Of a stretch of 64,000 nt of DNA, positions 42,086 through 51,325 are shown in pieces (within the stretch, counting starts at the first letter, position 1; every line of letters begins with the position of its first letter). Made by a program: the position numbers and the translations under genes. This DNA is from Cyanobacteria bacterium OH_CBrB_359. GTDB taxonomy: Bacteria; Cyanobacteriota; Vampirovibrionia; Gastranaerophilales; Gastranaerophilaceae. Under the pieces are notes generated by a model. That model was not told where the DNA came from and did no database searches. It worked only from the letters and a program-made list of their open reading frames with translations. The DNA lies in contig JAEZET010000001.1 of the NCBI GenBank assembly GCA_023433065.1, forward strand, positions 365,336 through 429,335, read 5' to 3'.

Positions 42086-44053
42086 TTAGCTACATCCGGA
42101 ATAACCGCAATTAAGACATATAAAACAGCCTTCTCCAAATTCAACTGAAGTACCGCACTCAGGGCATATATGTTTTTTTACTTCAACTGAAATTTCTTCT
42201 TCTATAATCTCAATTTGAATTTTTTCTTCTTTCTTAGCTTCAAGGTTCATCGGTTGAAAAGTTCTTGAGTTATTTCTGTAAACCGTAATACCTTTAAGGT
42301 TATTATCAAATGCTAATATATAAGATTTTGCTATATCTTCTTTAGTTGCGTTTTCTTCAAAGTTAATTGTTTTAGAAACAGCATTATCCGTATGAAGCTG
42401 AAATGCCGCCTGCATTCTTACATGCCACTCTGGTGAAACATCATGAGCTGTAACAAATATTTTTTTAGCATCTATAGGGGCAAATTTCACATGTGCAATT
42501 GAACCTGTAGTTGAAATTTCTTTCAACAATTCTTGGGAATAAAAGCCTTTTTCTTTCGCATATTTTTCGAAAATCGGATTAATTTCAAATAACTGGGTTC
42601 CATCCATAACGTTTCTTTCAAAAACAAGTCCGAATAAAGGCTCTATACCACCTGAAGCATTCGCTATCATGCTTATTGTTCCCGTAGGAGCAATACAGGT
42701 AGTAGTTGAATTTCTTATTCCGCTTGCGACAATTTTTTCATCCAGATCAATCCATTGTCTGTCAGAAATTTTGCCTGCTGATTTGCCTGAATATTTTTTT
42801 GTTAAGAAATTTTGATTATCATAAATACTTCCTTCAAAATTATTGAATCTGCCTCTGGTCTTTGAAAGTTCAACCGATTCAAGTTTTGAATGATAATCAA
42901 TAAATTCCATGATTTGAGCGCCTAAATCTGTTCCTTCTTCAGAGTTATAAGGAATTTCAAGCTTCATTAATAAATCAGCCCAGCCCATAACTCCAAGACC
43001 GATTTTTCTGTTGTTTTCGACCATTTGAGCTATCATTGGAAGCGGATAGTTATTAACAGTAATTACATTGTCGAGAAAATGAATAGCAAGCCTTGTAACA
43101 TAAGCAAGTTTATCCCAATCAACTTCAACTCCTGAAGCTGTTTCTTTGGTCAACAACCCAAGATTGATAGAACCTAAATTACAAGCCTCATATGGAAGAA
43201 GAGGTACTTCTCCGCAAGGATTAGTAGATTCTATATCTCCAACAAGAGGCGTCGGGTTATCGGCATTCATCTTGTCAATAAATACAATTCCCGGCTCACC
43301 GTTTTTCCAGGCATGCTCGACTATAATATCAAATACCTTTTTGGCATTTAACCTGCCGACTACCGCCTTGGAGTTCGGATGAAGCAAATCATAATCTTCG
43401 CCTTTTGAAAGAGCATCCATAAACTTATCTGTAACAGCAACTGAAATATTAAAATTATTCAGTTTATTGTTATCAAATTTGCAATCAATAAAATCCAAAA
43501 TATCAGGGTGGTCTATTCTCAAAATACCCATATTTGCACCGCGTCTTGTACCGCCTTGTTTAACGGCTTCCGTTGCAGCATTGAATACTTCCATAAAAGA
43601 TACAGGACCTGAAGAAACACCCATTGTTGATTTAACAACATCATTTTTAGGTCTTAACCTTGAAAAAGAAAAGCCGGTTCCACCACCACTTTTGTGAATA
43701 AGAGCAGTATTTTTAACTGTTTCAAAAATTCCTTCAAGTGAATCTTCAACCGGAAGAACAAAACAAGCGGAAAGCTGTCCTAGTTCTCTTCCAGCATTCA
43801 TCAATGTAGGGCTGTTTGGCATAAAGTATTTTTTAGTTATGAAGTCATAGAATTTCTTTGTAGTTTCATTCACTGTATCCGCTGAAGCGCCATACTGCGT
43901 ATCTGCATATGCAATAGTAGATGCGACTCTATAAAACATATCCTGAGGAGTTTCAATCGGATTCCCATTATTGTCTCTTTTCAAATATCTTTTTTCTAAA
44001 ACTTTTACGGCATTCTCCGATAAATCAATTTTATCTTCCAGATTCAAACTCAC
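42086..44053 (-). CDS. nrdJ: Adenosylcobalamin-dependent ribonucleoside-diphosphate reductase
   Basis: The 655-residue protein is a class II reductase: 'PNSPTLMNAGRELGQLSACF' (78-97), 'HKSGGGTGFSFSRLRP', 'NPCGEVPLLPYEACNLGSIN' and 'NSTTTCIAPTGTISMIANAS'. It ends in a small zinc-ribbon-like tail with two Cys-x2-Cys pairs (C-P-E-C and C-L-N-C). It makes deoxynucleotides with or without oxygen using coenzyme B12. The start is behind GGAGGT. No cobalamin riboswitch core was found upstream. It is probably the cell's main reductase, although another elsewhere cannot be excluded. Confidence 0.95.
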   Translation of the reverse strand: MSLNLEDKIDLSENAVKVLEKRYLKRDNNGNPIETPQDMFYRVASTIAYADTQYGASADTVNETTKKFYDFITKKYFMPNSPTLMNAGRELGQLSACFVLPVEDSLEGIFETVKNTALIHKSGGGTGFSFSRLRPKNDVVKSTMGVSSGPVSFMEVFNAATEAVKQGGTRRGANMGILRIDHPDILDFIDCKFDNNKLNNFNISVAVTDKFMDALSKGEDYDLLHPNSKAVVGRLNAKKVFDIIVEHAWKNGEPGIVFIDKMNADNPTPLVGDIESTNPCGEVPLLPYEACNLGSINLGLLTKETASGVEVDWDKLAYVTRLAIHFLDNVITVNNYPLPMIAQMVENNRKIGLGVMGWADLLMKLEIPYNSEEGTDLGAQIMEFIDYHSKLESVELSKTRGRFNNFEGSIYDNQNFLTKKYSGKSAGKISDRQWIDLDEKIVASGIRNSTTTCIAPTGTISMIANASGGIEPLFGLVFERNVMDGTQLFEINPIFEKYAKEKGFYSQELLKEISTTGSIAHVKFAPIDAKKIFVTAHDVSPEWHVRMQAAFQLHTDNAVSKTINFEENATKEDIAKSYILAFDNNLKGITVYRNNSRTFQPMNLEAKKEEKIQIEIIEEEISVEVKKHICPECGTSVEFGEGCFICLNCGYSGCS

Positions 44054-44194
44054 TTTTACCTCCGTTACCCCTATACCTTAATTCTTTACTGTCTTTCTAT
44101 TGTATACCAAAATGAAGCTCTATAAAAGTATTATTTTTCTTTAAAAACACATTTGACAAATAACTCGCATTTATACCAATAACGCTTTTACCAA

Positions 44195-44386
44195 GGGCAT
44201 GGGTTACAAATTGAAATAAATTTAAGAACAAATATTAACAAATTTTAACTCCATGGAAACCCATGCCATGCATGCCTTTTGGCCTGTTTTCATTGAATCA
44301 TGAAGGATTTTATTAATAATTGTAAATATAAATTTAAACTCATGAAAATGCATGTGGGGCATGGATTTCCATGATTTTGCATGAAG
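44195..44386. repeat. CATG-rich palindromic cluster between nrdJ and a TPR gene
   Basis: Within the 412-bp gene-free space, CATG occurs eleven times between 44195 and 44386. CATGGAAACCCATGCC (44252-44267) is repeated inverted as GGGGCATGGATTTCCATG (44356-44373), and GGGCATGGGTT stands at 44195-44205. [TG]CATGAAGG occurs twice more. The arrangement looks like a set of protein-binding sites or a large hairpin. The rest of 44054-44465 shows nothing recognisable. Confidence 0.6.
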
Positions 44387-44465
44387 GCTGTCAGCAAAGT
44401 ATTGTAGCCCTCATTAGAAGTAAAATTTTATTATAAAAATTGTTAAGATTTACTTGGGGAAAGAC

Positions 44466-45044
44466 ATGCATAGTAATTGCATATATAAAAAACAAACACA
44501 TTCAAATGTTATAAATATTGAATCAGAAAAATTGTTCAGGGAAGCCGAGGATTGCTTTTTATACTTTAATCAAATAAGAAAAGCAACATTAAAATTGAAT
44601 AAAGCTCTAAAAATATCGCCCAATCACTATAAAAGTTTGATTCTGAGAGGCGATATTTATTTTATTAACGGAAAAATTAAAGAAGCACTATCAGCTTATA
44701 AAAAAGCCGGAACAATTTGCCCTAAAAATATTAAAATTGCAGGCTCAATTGCATCATGTCTTGAGATTCAGAATAATTACCAGGAAGCATTATTTTATTG
44801 CAACAAAGCTTTTTCCTTAATTGACAGGGAAAACCAACAGATTTACGCATCATTATATGAACTTAAAACAAATATTTTAGTTAAGTTAAGAAAATATGAA
44901 GAAGCAAGAAATCTTATTAGCAATGCAAAATATCATTTGTTATTTGAAGATATTAAGACTTTAAAATTAAACTGCCAAAAAATAATTAATGAAAAATTGA
45001 AAATTCAAAACAAACTAAAAATGCTCAATCTCACGCTGGTATAA
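44466..45044 (+). CDS. TPR repeat protein
   Basis: The 192-residue soluble protein has three to four tetratricopeptide repeats, clearest in 'ALKISPNHYKSLILRGDIYF', 'GKIKEALSAYKKAGTICPKN' and 'NNYQEALFYCNKAFSL'. The N-terminal 20 residues are polar. It would bind another protein; no partner is evident. The ATG at 44466, behind GGGGAAAG, is preferred over a TTG 12 bp earlier. It lies downstream of the CATG-rich palindromes, which may regulate it. Confidence 0.75.
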   Translation: MHSNCIYKKQTHSNVINIESEKLFREAEDCFLYFNQIRKATLKLNKALKISPNHYKSLILRGDIYFINGKIKEALSAYKKAGTICPKNIKIAGSIASCLEIQNNYQEALFYCNKAFSLIDRENQQIYASLYELKTNILVKLRKYEEARNLISNAKYHLLFEDIKTLKLNCQKIINEKLKIQNKLKMLNLTLV

Positions 45045-45168
45045 GTAAATCATCCTTATGTCTTTAATTAACCATGTATTTAATAATTTTTTTTAATAAA
45101 TGGACTTTAATTAATTTAATGGTTAACTTATAATGTTTTGGTTGTAGAGAAAAAGGAATTCAAACAAA

Positions 45169-46134
45169 GTGAAAGCCGTTGTATTTGATGAAACATTAAG
45201 ATTAGAAAAAGATTATAAAAAACCGACCCCAAAAGCAAGTGAAGCTTTAATTAAAGTAACTCTTGCAGGTATATGTAATACGGATTATGAAATAACCAAA
45301 GGGTATATGGGATATAAAGGGGTTTTAGGACACGAGTTCACAGGGATAGTGGAAGAGATAAATTCAAAAGATAAAACTCTTCTGGGAAAAAGGGTAGTAG
45401 GCGAAATAAATCTCGGATGCGAAGAATGTGAATGGTGCAAAAAAGCCCTGCAAAGACACTGCCCAAACAGAAGCACTTTAGGAATATGGCAAAAAGAAGG
45501 CTGCTTTTCAGAATATCTTACAATGCCTCTTTTAAATCTTATAGAAATCCCTGATAATGTATCTGATGAGGAAGCGGTTTTTATAGAACCTTTGGCTGCA
45601 GCACTTGAAATTCTTGAGCAGATTCATATAAAACCTTTTGAAAAAGTACTTGTCTTAGGTGACGGGAAATTGGGTCTTACAACAGCAATTGCGCTAAATT
45701 CCTCAGGAATAGATGTAACTCTCATAGGGAAACATGAAAACAAGCTTAAAATAGCAAAAGACCAAAAAGTCAAAACAAAATTATTAAGTGAAACAGAAAT
45801 AAAAAAAGAATATGATGTTGTGGTTGAAGCAACAGGGTCATTAAGCGGTTTTGAAACCTCATTGTCATCAGTGAAGCCAAGAGGTACACTTGTTTTAAAA
45901 AGTACAATAGCAGCTTCAAAAGAGCTCAATCTTGCACCTATCGTAATAGATGAGATTACAATAGTAGGTTCAAGATGCGGACAATTTAAACCTGCATTGA
46001 GATATCTTGAACAAAAGAAAATAGACTTTTCTTCTTTTATATCAGGTATTTATCAAATTGATGATGCCATAGAAGCATTTGAAAAAAATAAAGATAAAAA
46101 TACAATAAAAATTCTCTTAAAAATGAGCAAATAG
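45169..46134 (+). CDS. Zinc-dependent medium-chain alcohol dehydrogenase-like protein
   Basis: The 321-residue MDR protein has the catalytic zinc region 'LAGICNTDYEITKGYMG' and 'GHEFTGIVEEI', a structural zinc lobe with four cysteines ('CEECEWCKKALQRHC', about 84-98), and a Rossmann domain with 'VLVLGDGKLGLTTAI'. It should oxidise an alcohol or polyol with NAD(P). It starts with GTG behind AAGGAA. The flippase-like gene begins 6 bp after the stop, so they are co-transcribed; the substrate is unknown. Confidence 0.88.
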   Translation: MKAVVFDETLRLEKDYKKPTPKASEALIKVTLAGICNTDYEITKGYMGYKGVLGHEFTGIVEEINSKDKTLLGKRVVGEINLGCEECEWCKKALQRHCPNRSTLGIWQKEGCFSEYLTMPLLNLIEIPDNVSDEEAVFIEPLAAALEILEQIHIKPFEKVLVLGDGKLGLTTAIALNSSGIDVTLIGKHENKLKIAKDQKVKTKLLSETEIKKEYDVVVEATGSLSGFETSLSSVKPRGTLVLKSTIAASKELNLAPIVIDEITIVGSRCGQFKPALRYLEQKKIDFSSFISGIYQIDDAIEAFEKNKDKNTIKILLKMSK

Positions 46135-46140
46135 AAAAGT

Positions 46141-47178
46141 ATGAAAATTAACAAAAAAAATATAATTGCAATATTAATCAGTATTATTTTTATAGTCATA
46201 ATATTTCATAATATTGATTTTGCAAGGTTAGTAAATACATTTAAACTTTTTAATTATAAAATTATTTTACTTATCGTTCCTCTATTTTTCATTGCAATGT
46301 TGTTAAGAGGGCTCAGATGGAAATACATTCTGCACAATGACAAAACCTACTCGGCTCAAGAATTAACTGAAGTTTATATTCTTGGGGCTGCCCTAAACAT
46401 ATACCTGCCGGCCAGGGCAGGAGATTTTTTCAGAGCCTATTTCTTAGGAAAAAAACACAATAAAAGTAAATTAAAACTATTTGCTTCGATTGTACTTGAA
46501 AGAGTATTCGACGGGCTTGCAACATTATCTATTCTTATCTTGGCTGTATCTTTATATCACAAAACAAGATTCGGATTAAACTTAAGCATAATAAGCGGAA
46601 CAATATTTGTTGGAGCAATCATTGCTCTTTACTTGCTATATAAATTTAATAAAACAGATAAAATTTGCTCCAGCCTTAAAAACTTCTCCTCGAAATTTTC
46701 ATCTAAGATAGCAAGTATGGCTTGCACATTGATTGAAAAGATTAATACATGTTTTAATTCTTTTATTGAAGGTCTTGAATCACTCGCCCAAATCAAAACG
46801 ACACTTTATATCTGCGGATTAAGCGCAGTAATCTGGAGCATCGAATGTTTAATGACTTATCTTGTCATAATTAATTTCGGATATGATGTAAGCTTTTCTA
46901 TATCATTATTTGTAATAAGTTTTATAGCTTTTGCAACCGTGATACCATCCACTTCTATTTTTATTGGTCCTTATCAATACGCATTTATACTTGCGCTTGC
47001 AATTTACAAAATAGACAAATCACAGGCGCTCGCAATAGCCTTTACACAGCAAATTATCACTCTTTTAATAATAACAACCGTTTCGTTCTTAATTGTCATG
47101 AAAAACAATATGCAAGACAGGGATATAATTATTGAAGAAATTAAAGAAGCTCAAAACGCACACGATAATGAAGAGTAA
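46141..47178 (+). CDS. Flippase-like (LPG synthase TM/UPF0104) membrane protein
   Basis: The 345-residue protein has about eight membrane helices and the family motifs 'LLRGLRWKYILHND' (54-67), 'YLPARAGDFFRAYFLGKK' (93-110) and 'FASIVLERVFDGLATLSIL' (118-136). These are typical of the lipid-flippase part of lysylphosphatidylglycerol synthases and their stand-alone relatives. No C-terminal synthase domain is present. It probably moves or modifies a lipid-linked envelope precursor. It is the middle gene of a three-gene operon. Confidence 0.88.
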   Translation: MKINKKNIIAILISIIFIVIIFHNIDFARLVNTFKLFNYKIILLIVPLFFIAMLLRGLRWKYILHNDKTYSAQELTEVYILGAALNIYLPARAGDFFRAYFLGKKHNKSKLKLFASIVLERVFDGLATLSILILAVSLYHKTRFGLNLSIISGTIFVGAIIALYLLYKFNKTDKICSSLKNFSSKFSSKIASMACTLIEKINTCFNSFIEGLESLAQIKTTLYICGLSAVIWSIECLMTYLVIINFGYDVSFSISLFVISFIAFATVIPSTSIFIGPYQYAFILALAIYKIDKSQALAIAFTQQIITLLIITTVSFLIVMKNNMQDRDIIIEEIKEAQNAHDNEE

Positions 47179-47201
47179 AATAATTAAAAAAGGGTATGAA
47201 T

Positions 47202-47849
47202 ATGAAAATATTTGCAATTAACGGCAGTCCAAGAAAAGATTGGAATACTGCAACAATATTAAACAAAGTCCTAGAAGGCGCCGCTTCAAAAGGAGCTCAA
47301 ACAGAGATACTTCACCTTTATGATATTAACTACAAAGGCTGTGTAAGCTGTTTCGGGTGCAAACTGAAAAATGGTAAAAGCTACGGGAAATGCGCTTATA
47401 AAGACGAATTAACCCCCCTTCTTGAAAAACTTGAAAACGCTGATGCGGTAATACTTGGCTCTCCGGTATATTTTGGAAATATGACAGGAGAAATGAAATC
47501 TTTTATCGAAAGATTCGCATATCCTTATCTGGTATATGATGAAAATTATTCATCTTTATACCCTAAAAAAATTAATATTGGATTAATATACACAATGAAT
47601 GTTGACGAAAACAGAATGAAAATGATGGGATACGAACACTCATTCAATCTTACTGAAATGTTTATGAAAAGAACATTCGGAGAAGCTGAAACACTACTTG
47701 TAAAAGATACCTATCAATTTAATGATTACTCTAACTATGTATGCAGCGCTTTTGACCCTGTAAAAAAAGCTGAAATAAATAAAAAACAATTCCCTATTGA
47801 TTGCCAAAAAGCTTTTGATATGGGAGTAAAATTTGCTACAAAAAATTAA
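47202..47849 (+). CDS. Flavodoxin-like NAD(P)H-dependent oxidoreductase
   Basis: The protein has the FMN-binding opening 'FAINGSPRKDWNTATILNKV', the cysteine-rich 'GCVSCFGCKLKNG' (about 47-59) and 'AVILGSPVYFGNMTGEMKSF' (about 85-104). This matches iron-sulfur flavoproteins or multimeric flavodoxins; with three closely placed cysteines a small cluster is possible. It is an electron carrier or reductase in the cytosol. The ATG at 47202, with AAGGG at fitting distance, is preferred to one 6 bp before. It follows the flippase-like gene by 23 bp. Confidence 0.85.
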   Translation: MKIFAINGSPRKDWNTATILNKVLEGAASKGAQTEILHLYDINYKGCVSCFGCKLKNGKSYGKCAYKDELTPLLEKLENADAVILGSPVYFGNMTGEMKSFIERFAYPYLVYDENYSSLYPKKINIGLIYTMNVDENRMKMMGYEHSFNLTEMFMKRTFGEAETLLVKDTYQFNDYSNYVCSAFDPVKKAEINKKQFPIDCQKAFDMGVKFATKN

Positions 47850-47871
47850 AGGCTGTTTTAATCCAGCCTTT
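47848..47871. terminator. Terminator between convergent genes
   Basis: AAAGGCTG (47848-47855) pairs with CAGCCTTT (47864-47871). It lies between the flavoprotein gene and the convergent glutamate-synthase-like gene and can serve both. Confidence 0.65.
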
Positions 47872-47886
47872 AAAAAACGTTTAATA

Positions 47887-49263
47887 TTATTGTTTTAAAT
47901 ATTCATCAATCGCTTTAGCTGCTCTTTTACCTGCGCCCATAGCGTTAATGGCGTTTGATTCACCTGACGGTGCTACATCGCCTCCTGCATAAACACCTTC
48001 TATTGAGGTTTTACCTGTTTCAGGTTCAATTATAATGTAGCCCCATTTGTTTGTTTGCAAGTCGAGGCTTTCTGCTGTGGCAGAATTTTGAATTATAGGA
48101 TTTGGTCCTGTTCCTAAAGCAACAATTACAGTATCAACGTTCATGTCAACAATCTCACCTGTCGAAACAGGTTTTCTTCTTCCTGACTCATCGGGTTCAC
48201 CGAGTTCCATAACTTCAAGCTTCATTCCAGTCACAGAGCCATTTTCACCTATAATTTCAACGGGATTATGTAAGAATTTAAACACTACGCCTTCTTCTTT
48301 AGCATGTCTGATTTCTTCAAGCCTTGCGGGCAACTCTGCTTCTGTTCTTCTGTAAACAATGGTAACTTCTTCAAATCCGATTCTTACAGCAACTCTGGCG
48401 GAATCCATAGCAACATTGCCGCCTCCAATTACAGCTGCTTTTTTACCTATTTTCAAAGGAGTTGGCGTTTCTTCACTGTGAGCTTGCATAAGATTGATTC
48501 TGGTTAAAAATTCATTTGCGGAATACACACCGTTAAGGTTTTCACCTTTAACACCAAGCATCTTGGGAAGCCCTGCACCAGAAGATATAAATATAGCATC
48601 AAAATTGTCTTCTTTTAACTGTTTTATTGTAATGGATTTACCCACAACTACATTCGTTTCGAACTTAACTCCGATTTCTTTAAGAGCTTCTATCTCTCTG
48701 TTTAAAACATCTCTTGGAAGTCTAAATGCAGGAATACCATATCTTAGAACACCTCCAAGCTTATGCAATGCTTCAAAAACCGTAACATCGTAACCCATTC
48801 TTCTTAAATCAGCTGCAGCGGTTATGCCTGCACAACCTGAACCTACTATTGCAACTTTTTTACCCTTAGGCACAATATCGGCTGTTTTCATTTCACTGAG
48901 GTCACCAACATATCTTTCTAAAGCTCCTATTGCAACAGGCTCATTCTTAATACCGAGAACGCATTTACCTTCGCATTGCCTTTCCTGTGGGCAAACTCTT
49001 CCGCATACAGAAGGCAGCATATTGGTCTGCCTTATAATTTCTCCGGCTTTAACCAGATCATTATTTTTTATGGCTTCAATAAACTTAGGTATATTAACAT
49101 TAACAGGACAGCCTGCTATACATCTTGCATTTTTACAGTTTAAACAACGTCCGGCCTCTTTTTTAGCCTGCTCTGCAGTTAAATTGTATTCAACTGTCTC
49201 AAAATTTTTTCTTCTCTCAAATTTATCTTGTTCTTTAGCATGCTGCCTTTGTGCTTTTTCCAT
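47887..49263 (-). CDS. gltA: NADPH-dependent glutamate synthase small subunit-like oxidoreductase
   Basis: The 458-residue protein has an N-terminal iron-sulfur domain ('CLNCKNARCIAGCPVNVNIP', about 39-58, and 'CGRVCPQERQCEGKCVLG'), an FAD-binding motif ('KVAIVGSGCAGITAAADLRR', near 137) and an NADPH-binding motif ('AAVIGGGNVAMDSARVAV', near 270). It ends with 'GVYAGGDVAPSG'. Such subunits pass electrons from NADPH to glutamate synthase or other partners, or act as the large NfnAB-type subunit. No partner subunit is adjacent. It lies 35 bp after sucD. Confidence 0.92.
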   Translation of the reverse strand: MEKAQRQHAKEQDKFERRKNFETVEYNLTAEQAKKEAGRCLNCKNARCIAGCPVNVNIPKFIEAIKNNDLVKAGEIIRQTNMLPSVCGRVCPQERQCEGKCVLGIKNEPVAIGALERYVGDLSEMKTADIVPKGKKVAIVGSGCAGITAAADLRRMGYDVTVFEALHKLGGVLRYGIPAFRLPRDVLNREIEALKEIGVKFETNVVVGKSITIKQLKEDNFDAIFISSGAGLPKMLGVKGENLNGVYSANEFLTRINLMQAHSEETPTPLKIGKKAAVIGGGNVAMDSARVAVRIGFEEVTIVYRRTEAELPARLEEIRHAKEEGVVFKFLHNPVEIIGENGSVTGMKLEVMELGEPDESGRRKPVSTGEIVDMNVDTVIVALGTGPNPIIQNSATAESLDLQTNKWGYIIIEPETGKTSIEGVYAGGDVAPSGESNAINAMGAGKRAAKAIDEYLKQ

Positions 49264-49298
49264 TTATATATTACCTTTCCTAATTATTATAATATATT

Positions 49299-50165
49299 TT
49301 ACAACAAAGATTTTATAGTCTTACCCAAATCCGCAGGATTCTTGCATACAATTACATTTGCGGCTGTCAATGATTTAATTTTACTTTCGGCAGTTCCTTT
49401 CCCGCCAGAAATAATTGCTCCAGCATGTCCCATTCTTTTGCCTTCAGGTGCGCTTAGCCCTGCAATGAAACTTACAACAGGCTTTGTGACATATTTTTTA
49501 ATGAATTCTGCAGCTTCTTCTTCTGCGCTACCGCCAATTTCTCCAATCATACAAATCGCATACGTCTCAGGATCATCTTGAAAAGCTTTTAAACAATCAA
49601 TAAAAGTTGTTCCTATAATAGGGTCTCCGCCTATACCGATACAGGTAGATTGACCTACGCCAAGCTGTGTGAGCTGATAAACAGCTTCATAAGTCAATGT
49701 CCCGCTTCTTGAGACTACTCCCACATTGCCTTTTTTATGTATTGAAGAAGGCATAATACCTATTTTACAACCATCAGGACTTATTATCCCGGGGCAATTA
49801 GGGCCGATAAGTCTCACTCCCTTTTCTTTAACTGCTTTTTTGACTTTCATCATATCTAAAACAGGGATACCTTCTGTTATACAAATTATAATCTTAATCC
49901 CCGCTTCAGCCGCTTCTATTATTGCATTTGCAGCAAATTTAGGTGGCACAAAAATCATTGTTGCATCAGGGTTTAAAGCATCTTTAGCTTCTTGTACGGT
50001 ATTAAAAACGGGCAGGTCAAAAATTGTCGTACCGCCCTTATTAGGAGTAACTCCACCTACAATTTTAGTTCCGTATTCAAGGCACTTTTCTGTATGAAAA
50101 GAACCTTCTTTCCCTGTAATACCCTGGACTATAACCCTTGTCTGTTGATTTACGAATATAGCCAT
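49299..50165 (-). CDS. sucD: Succinate-CoA ligase subunit alpha
   Basis: The 288-residue protein has the CoA-binding opening 'RVIVQGITGKEGSFHTEKCL' (10-29), 'LIGPNCPGIISPDGCKIGIM', 'GVVSRSGTLTYEAVYQLTQL' and the phosphorylated His247 in 'EGKRMGHAGAIISGG'. With SucC it interconverts succinyl-CoA and succinate with formation of ATP or GTP. Its start shares one base with the sucC stop. Confidence 0.97.
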   Translation of the reverse strand: MAIFVNQQTRVIVQGITGKEGSFHTEKCLEYGTKIVGGVTPNKGGTTIFDLPVFNTVQEAKDALNPDATMIFVPPKFAANAIIEAAEAGIKIIICITEGIPVLDMMKVKKAVKEKGVRLIGPNCPGIISPDGCKIGIMPSSIHKKGNVGVVSRSGTLTYEAVYQLTQLGVGQSTCIGIGGDPIIGTTFIDCLKAFQDDPETYAICMIGEIGGSAEEEAAEFIKKYVTKPVVSFIAGLSAPEGKRMGHAGAIISGGKGTAESKIKSLTAANVIVCKNPADLGKTIKSLL

Positions 50166-51325
50166 TATAGACCTTCCCTGCTTACTGCGGATATTTTTTT
50201 GATAGCTTCTATTGCTTGGTTCAAATCACTTACGACAGAAAATTCAAGTCCTGACTCTTGTAAAATCTGTGCGCCAAGCTCTTTATTTGTACCCTCAAGC
50301 CTTACTATAACAGGTATGCTCAGATTCAGAGTGTTCACTGCATTTTTAATACCTTCAGCCAGAATATCACATCTTAAAATCCCGCCAAATATATTTATGA
50401 ATACAGCTTTTACATTTTCATCAGAAACAAGAATTTTGAAAGCTTTTTCTATTTTTTCGCTGCCAGCTCCGCCTCCAACATCAAGGAAGTTAGCGGCATC
50501 ATTTTCTGCAAGTCTTATCACATCCATTGTTGCCATGGCGAGCCCTGCACCGTTTACCATGCAGCCTATTGTTCCATCGAGTTTTATATAATTCAAATCA
50601 AATTTTTGCGCCTCAAGCTCCAGAGGATTTTCTTCAAGCTCATCTTTCAATTCAACAATTTCAGGATGCCTGAACAGCGCATTGTCATCAAAATTTATCT
50701 TGGCATCAATTGCTATAACCTTTTTTTGTTTTGTCACGACAAGAGGGTTAATCTCAACCAATGTTGCATCTTTTTCAATACATAGTTTGTATAATTTTTT
50801 AATTACATCTTCAATTTGAGACGAAATCTGTTCATCAAACCCCATTTTTTTGACAATTGTTTCTACCTCAAAGTCCTCTCCTGCATTTATCAATTTTGTC
50901 AAAATAGCCTGAGGATTTACCTTCGCTACTTCTTCAATGTCCATGCCGCCTTCTTTAGATAAAATTAAAGCTATACATTCGTTTTGCCTGTCAAAAGTAA
51001 GACTTAAATATAATTCTTTATCAATATCAACAGCTTCTTCAATCAAAATTTTATGGACGGTTTTGCTCCCTGCCTGAGAAGATTTAAGTTCCATACCCAA
51101 AATATCATTCGCAAATTGAATAGCATCTTCTTTTGTTTTGGCAACTTTAACCCCGCCCGCTTTTCCTCTTGCTCCCGAGTGAACCTGCGCCTTTATAACG
51201 CAAGATGTTTTAAAGTTTGCAATTTTGTCGCTGATTTCTTCTTTTTTTTCACAAACAACAGAATCGGGAACATTTATTCCATAATCTTTAAATATTTTTT
51301 TTGCCTGATATTCGTGGATTTTCAT
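50165..51325 (-). CDS. sucC: Succinate-CoA ligase subunit beta
   Basis: The 386-residue protein has the ATP-grasp fold: 'MKIHEYQAKKIFKDYGINVP' at the start, 'VIKAQVHSGARGKAGGVKVA' (about 43-62), 'LVEINPLVVTK' near 195 and 'FLDVGGGAGSEKIEKAFKIL' near 280. It binds the nucleotide for the succinyl-CoA synthetase reaction. It overlaps the O-antigen-ligase-like gene by 4 bp at its start and sucD by 1 bp at its end, an unusual linkage of energy metabolism to envelope genes. Confidence 0.97.
   Translation of the reverse strand: MKIHEYQAKKIFKDYGINVPDSVVCEKKEEISDKIANFKTSCVIKAQVHSGARGKAGGVKVAKTKEDAIQFANDILGMELKSSQAGSKTVHKILIEEAVDIDKELYLSLTFDRQNECIALILSKEGGMDIEEVAKVNPQAILTKLINAGEDFEVETIVKKMGFDEQISSQIEDVIKKLYKLCIEKDATLVEINPLVVTKQKKVIAIDAKINFDDNALFRHPEIVELKDELEENPLELEAQKFDLNYIKLDGTIGCMVNGAGLAMATMDVIRLAENDAANFLDVGGGAGSEKIEKAFKILVSDENVKAVFINIFGGILRCDILAEGIKNAVNTLNLSIPVIVRLEGTNKELGAQILQESGLEFSVVSDLNQAIEAIKKISAVSREGL

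Noticed and set aside
44195..44386. CRISPR array
   Set aside because: The CATG repeats are palindromic, irregularly spaced and lack spacers of constant length; no cas gene is present.
44054..44465. Cobalamin riboswitch upstream of nrdJ
   Set aside because: The conserved B12-box core (GCCACTG type) was not found on the strand that leads into nrdJ.
47887..49263. NfnAB transhydrogenase
   Set aside because: Only the large-subunit-like gene is present; no ferredoxin-NADP reductase-like small subunit is adjacent.
48143..49581. Several long plus-strand reading frames across gltA and sucD
   Set aside because: They are antisense to genes with complete family motifs, have no ribosome sites and no recognisable domains.
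49726..50591. Plus-strand frames of 123 and 199 codons over sucD and sucC
   Set aside because: Antisense shadows of well-conserved genes.
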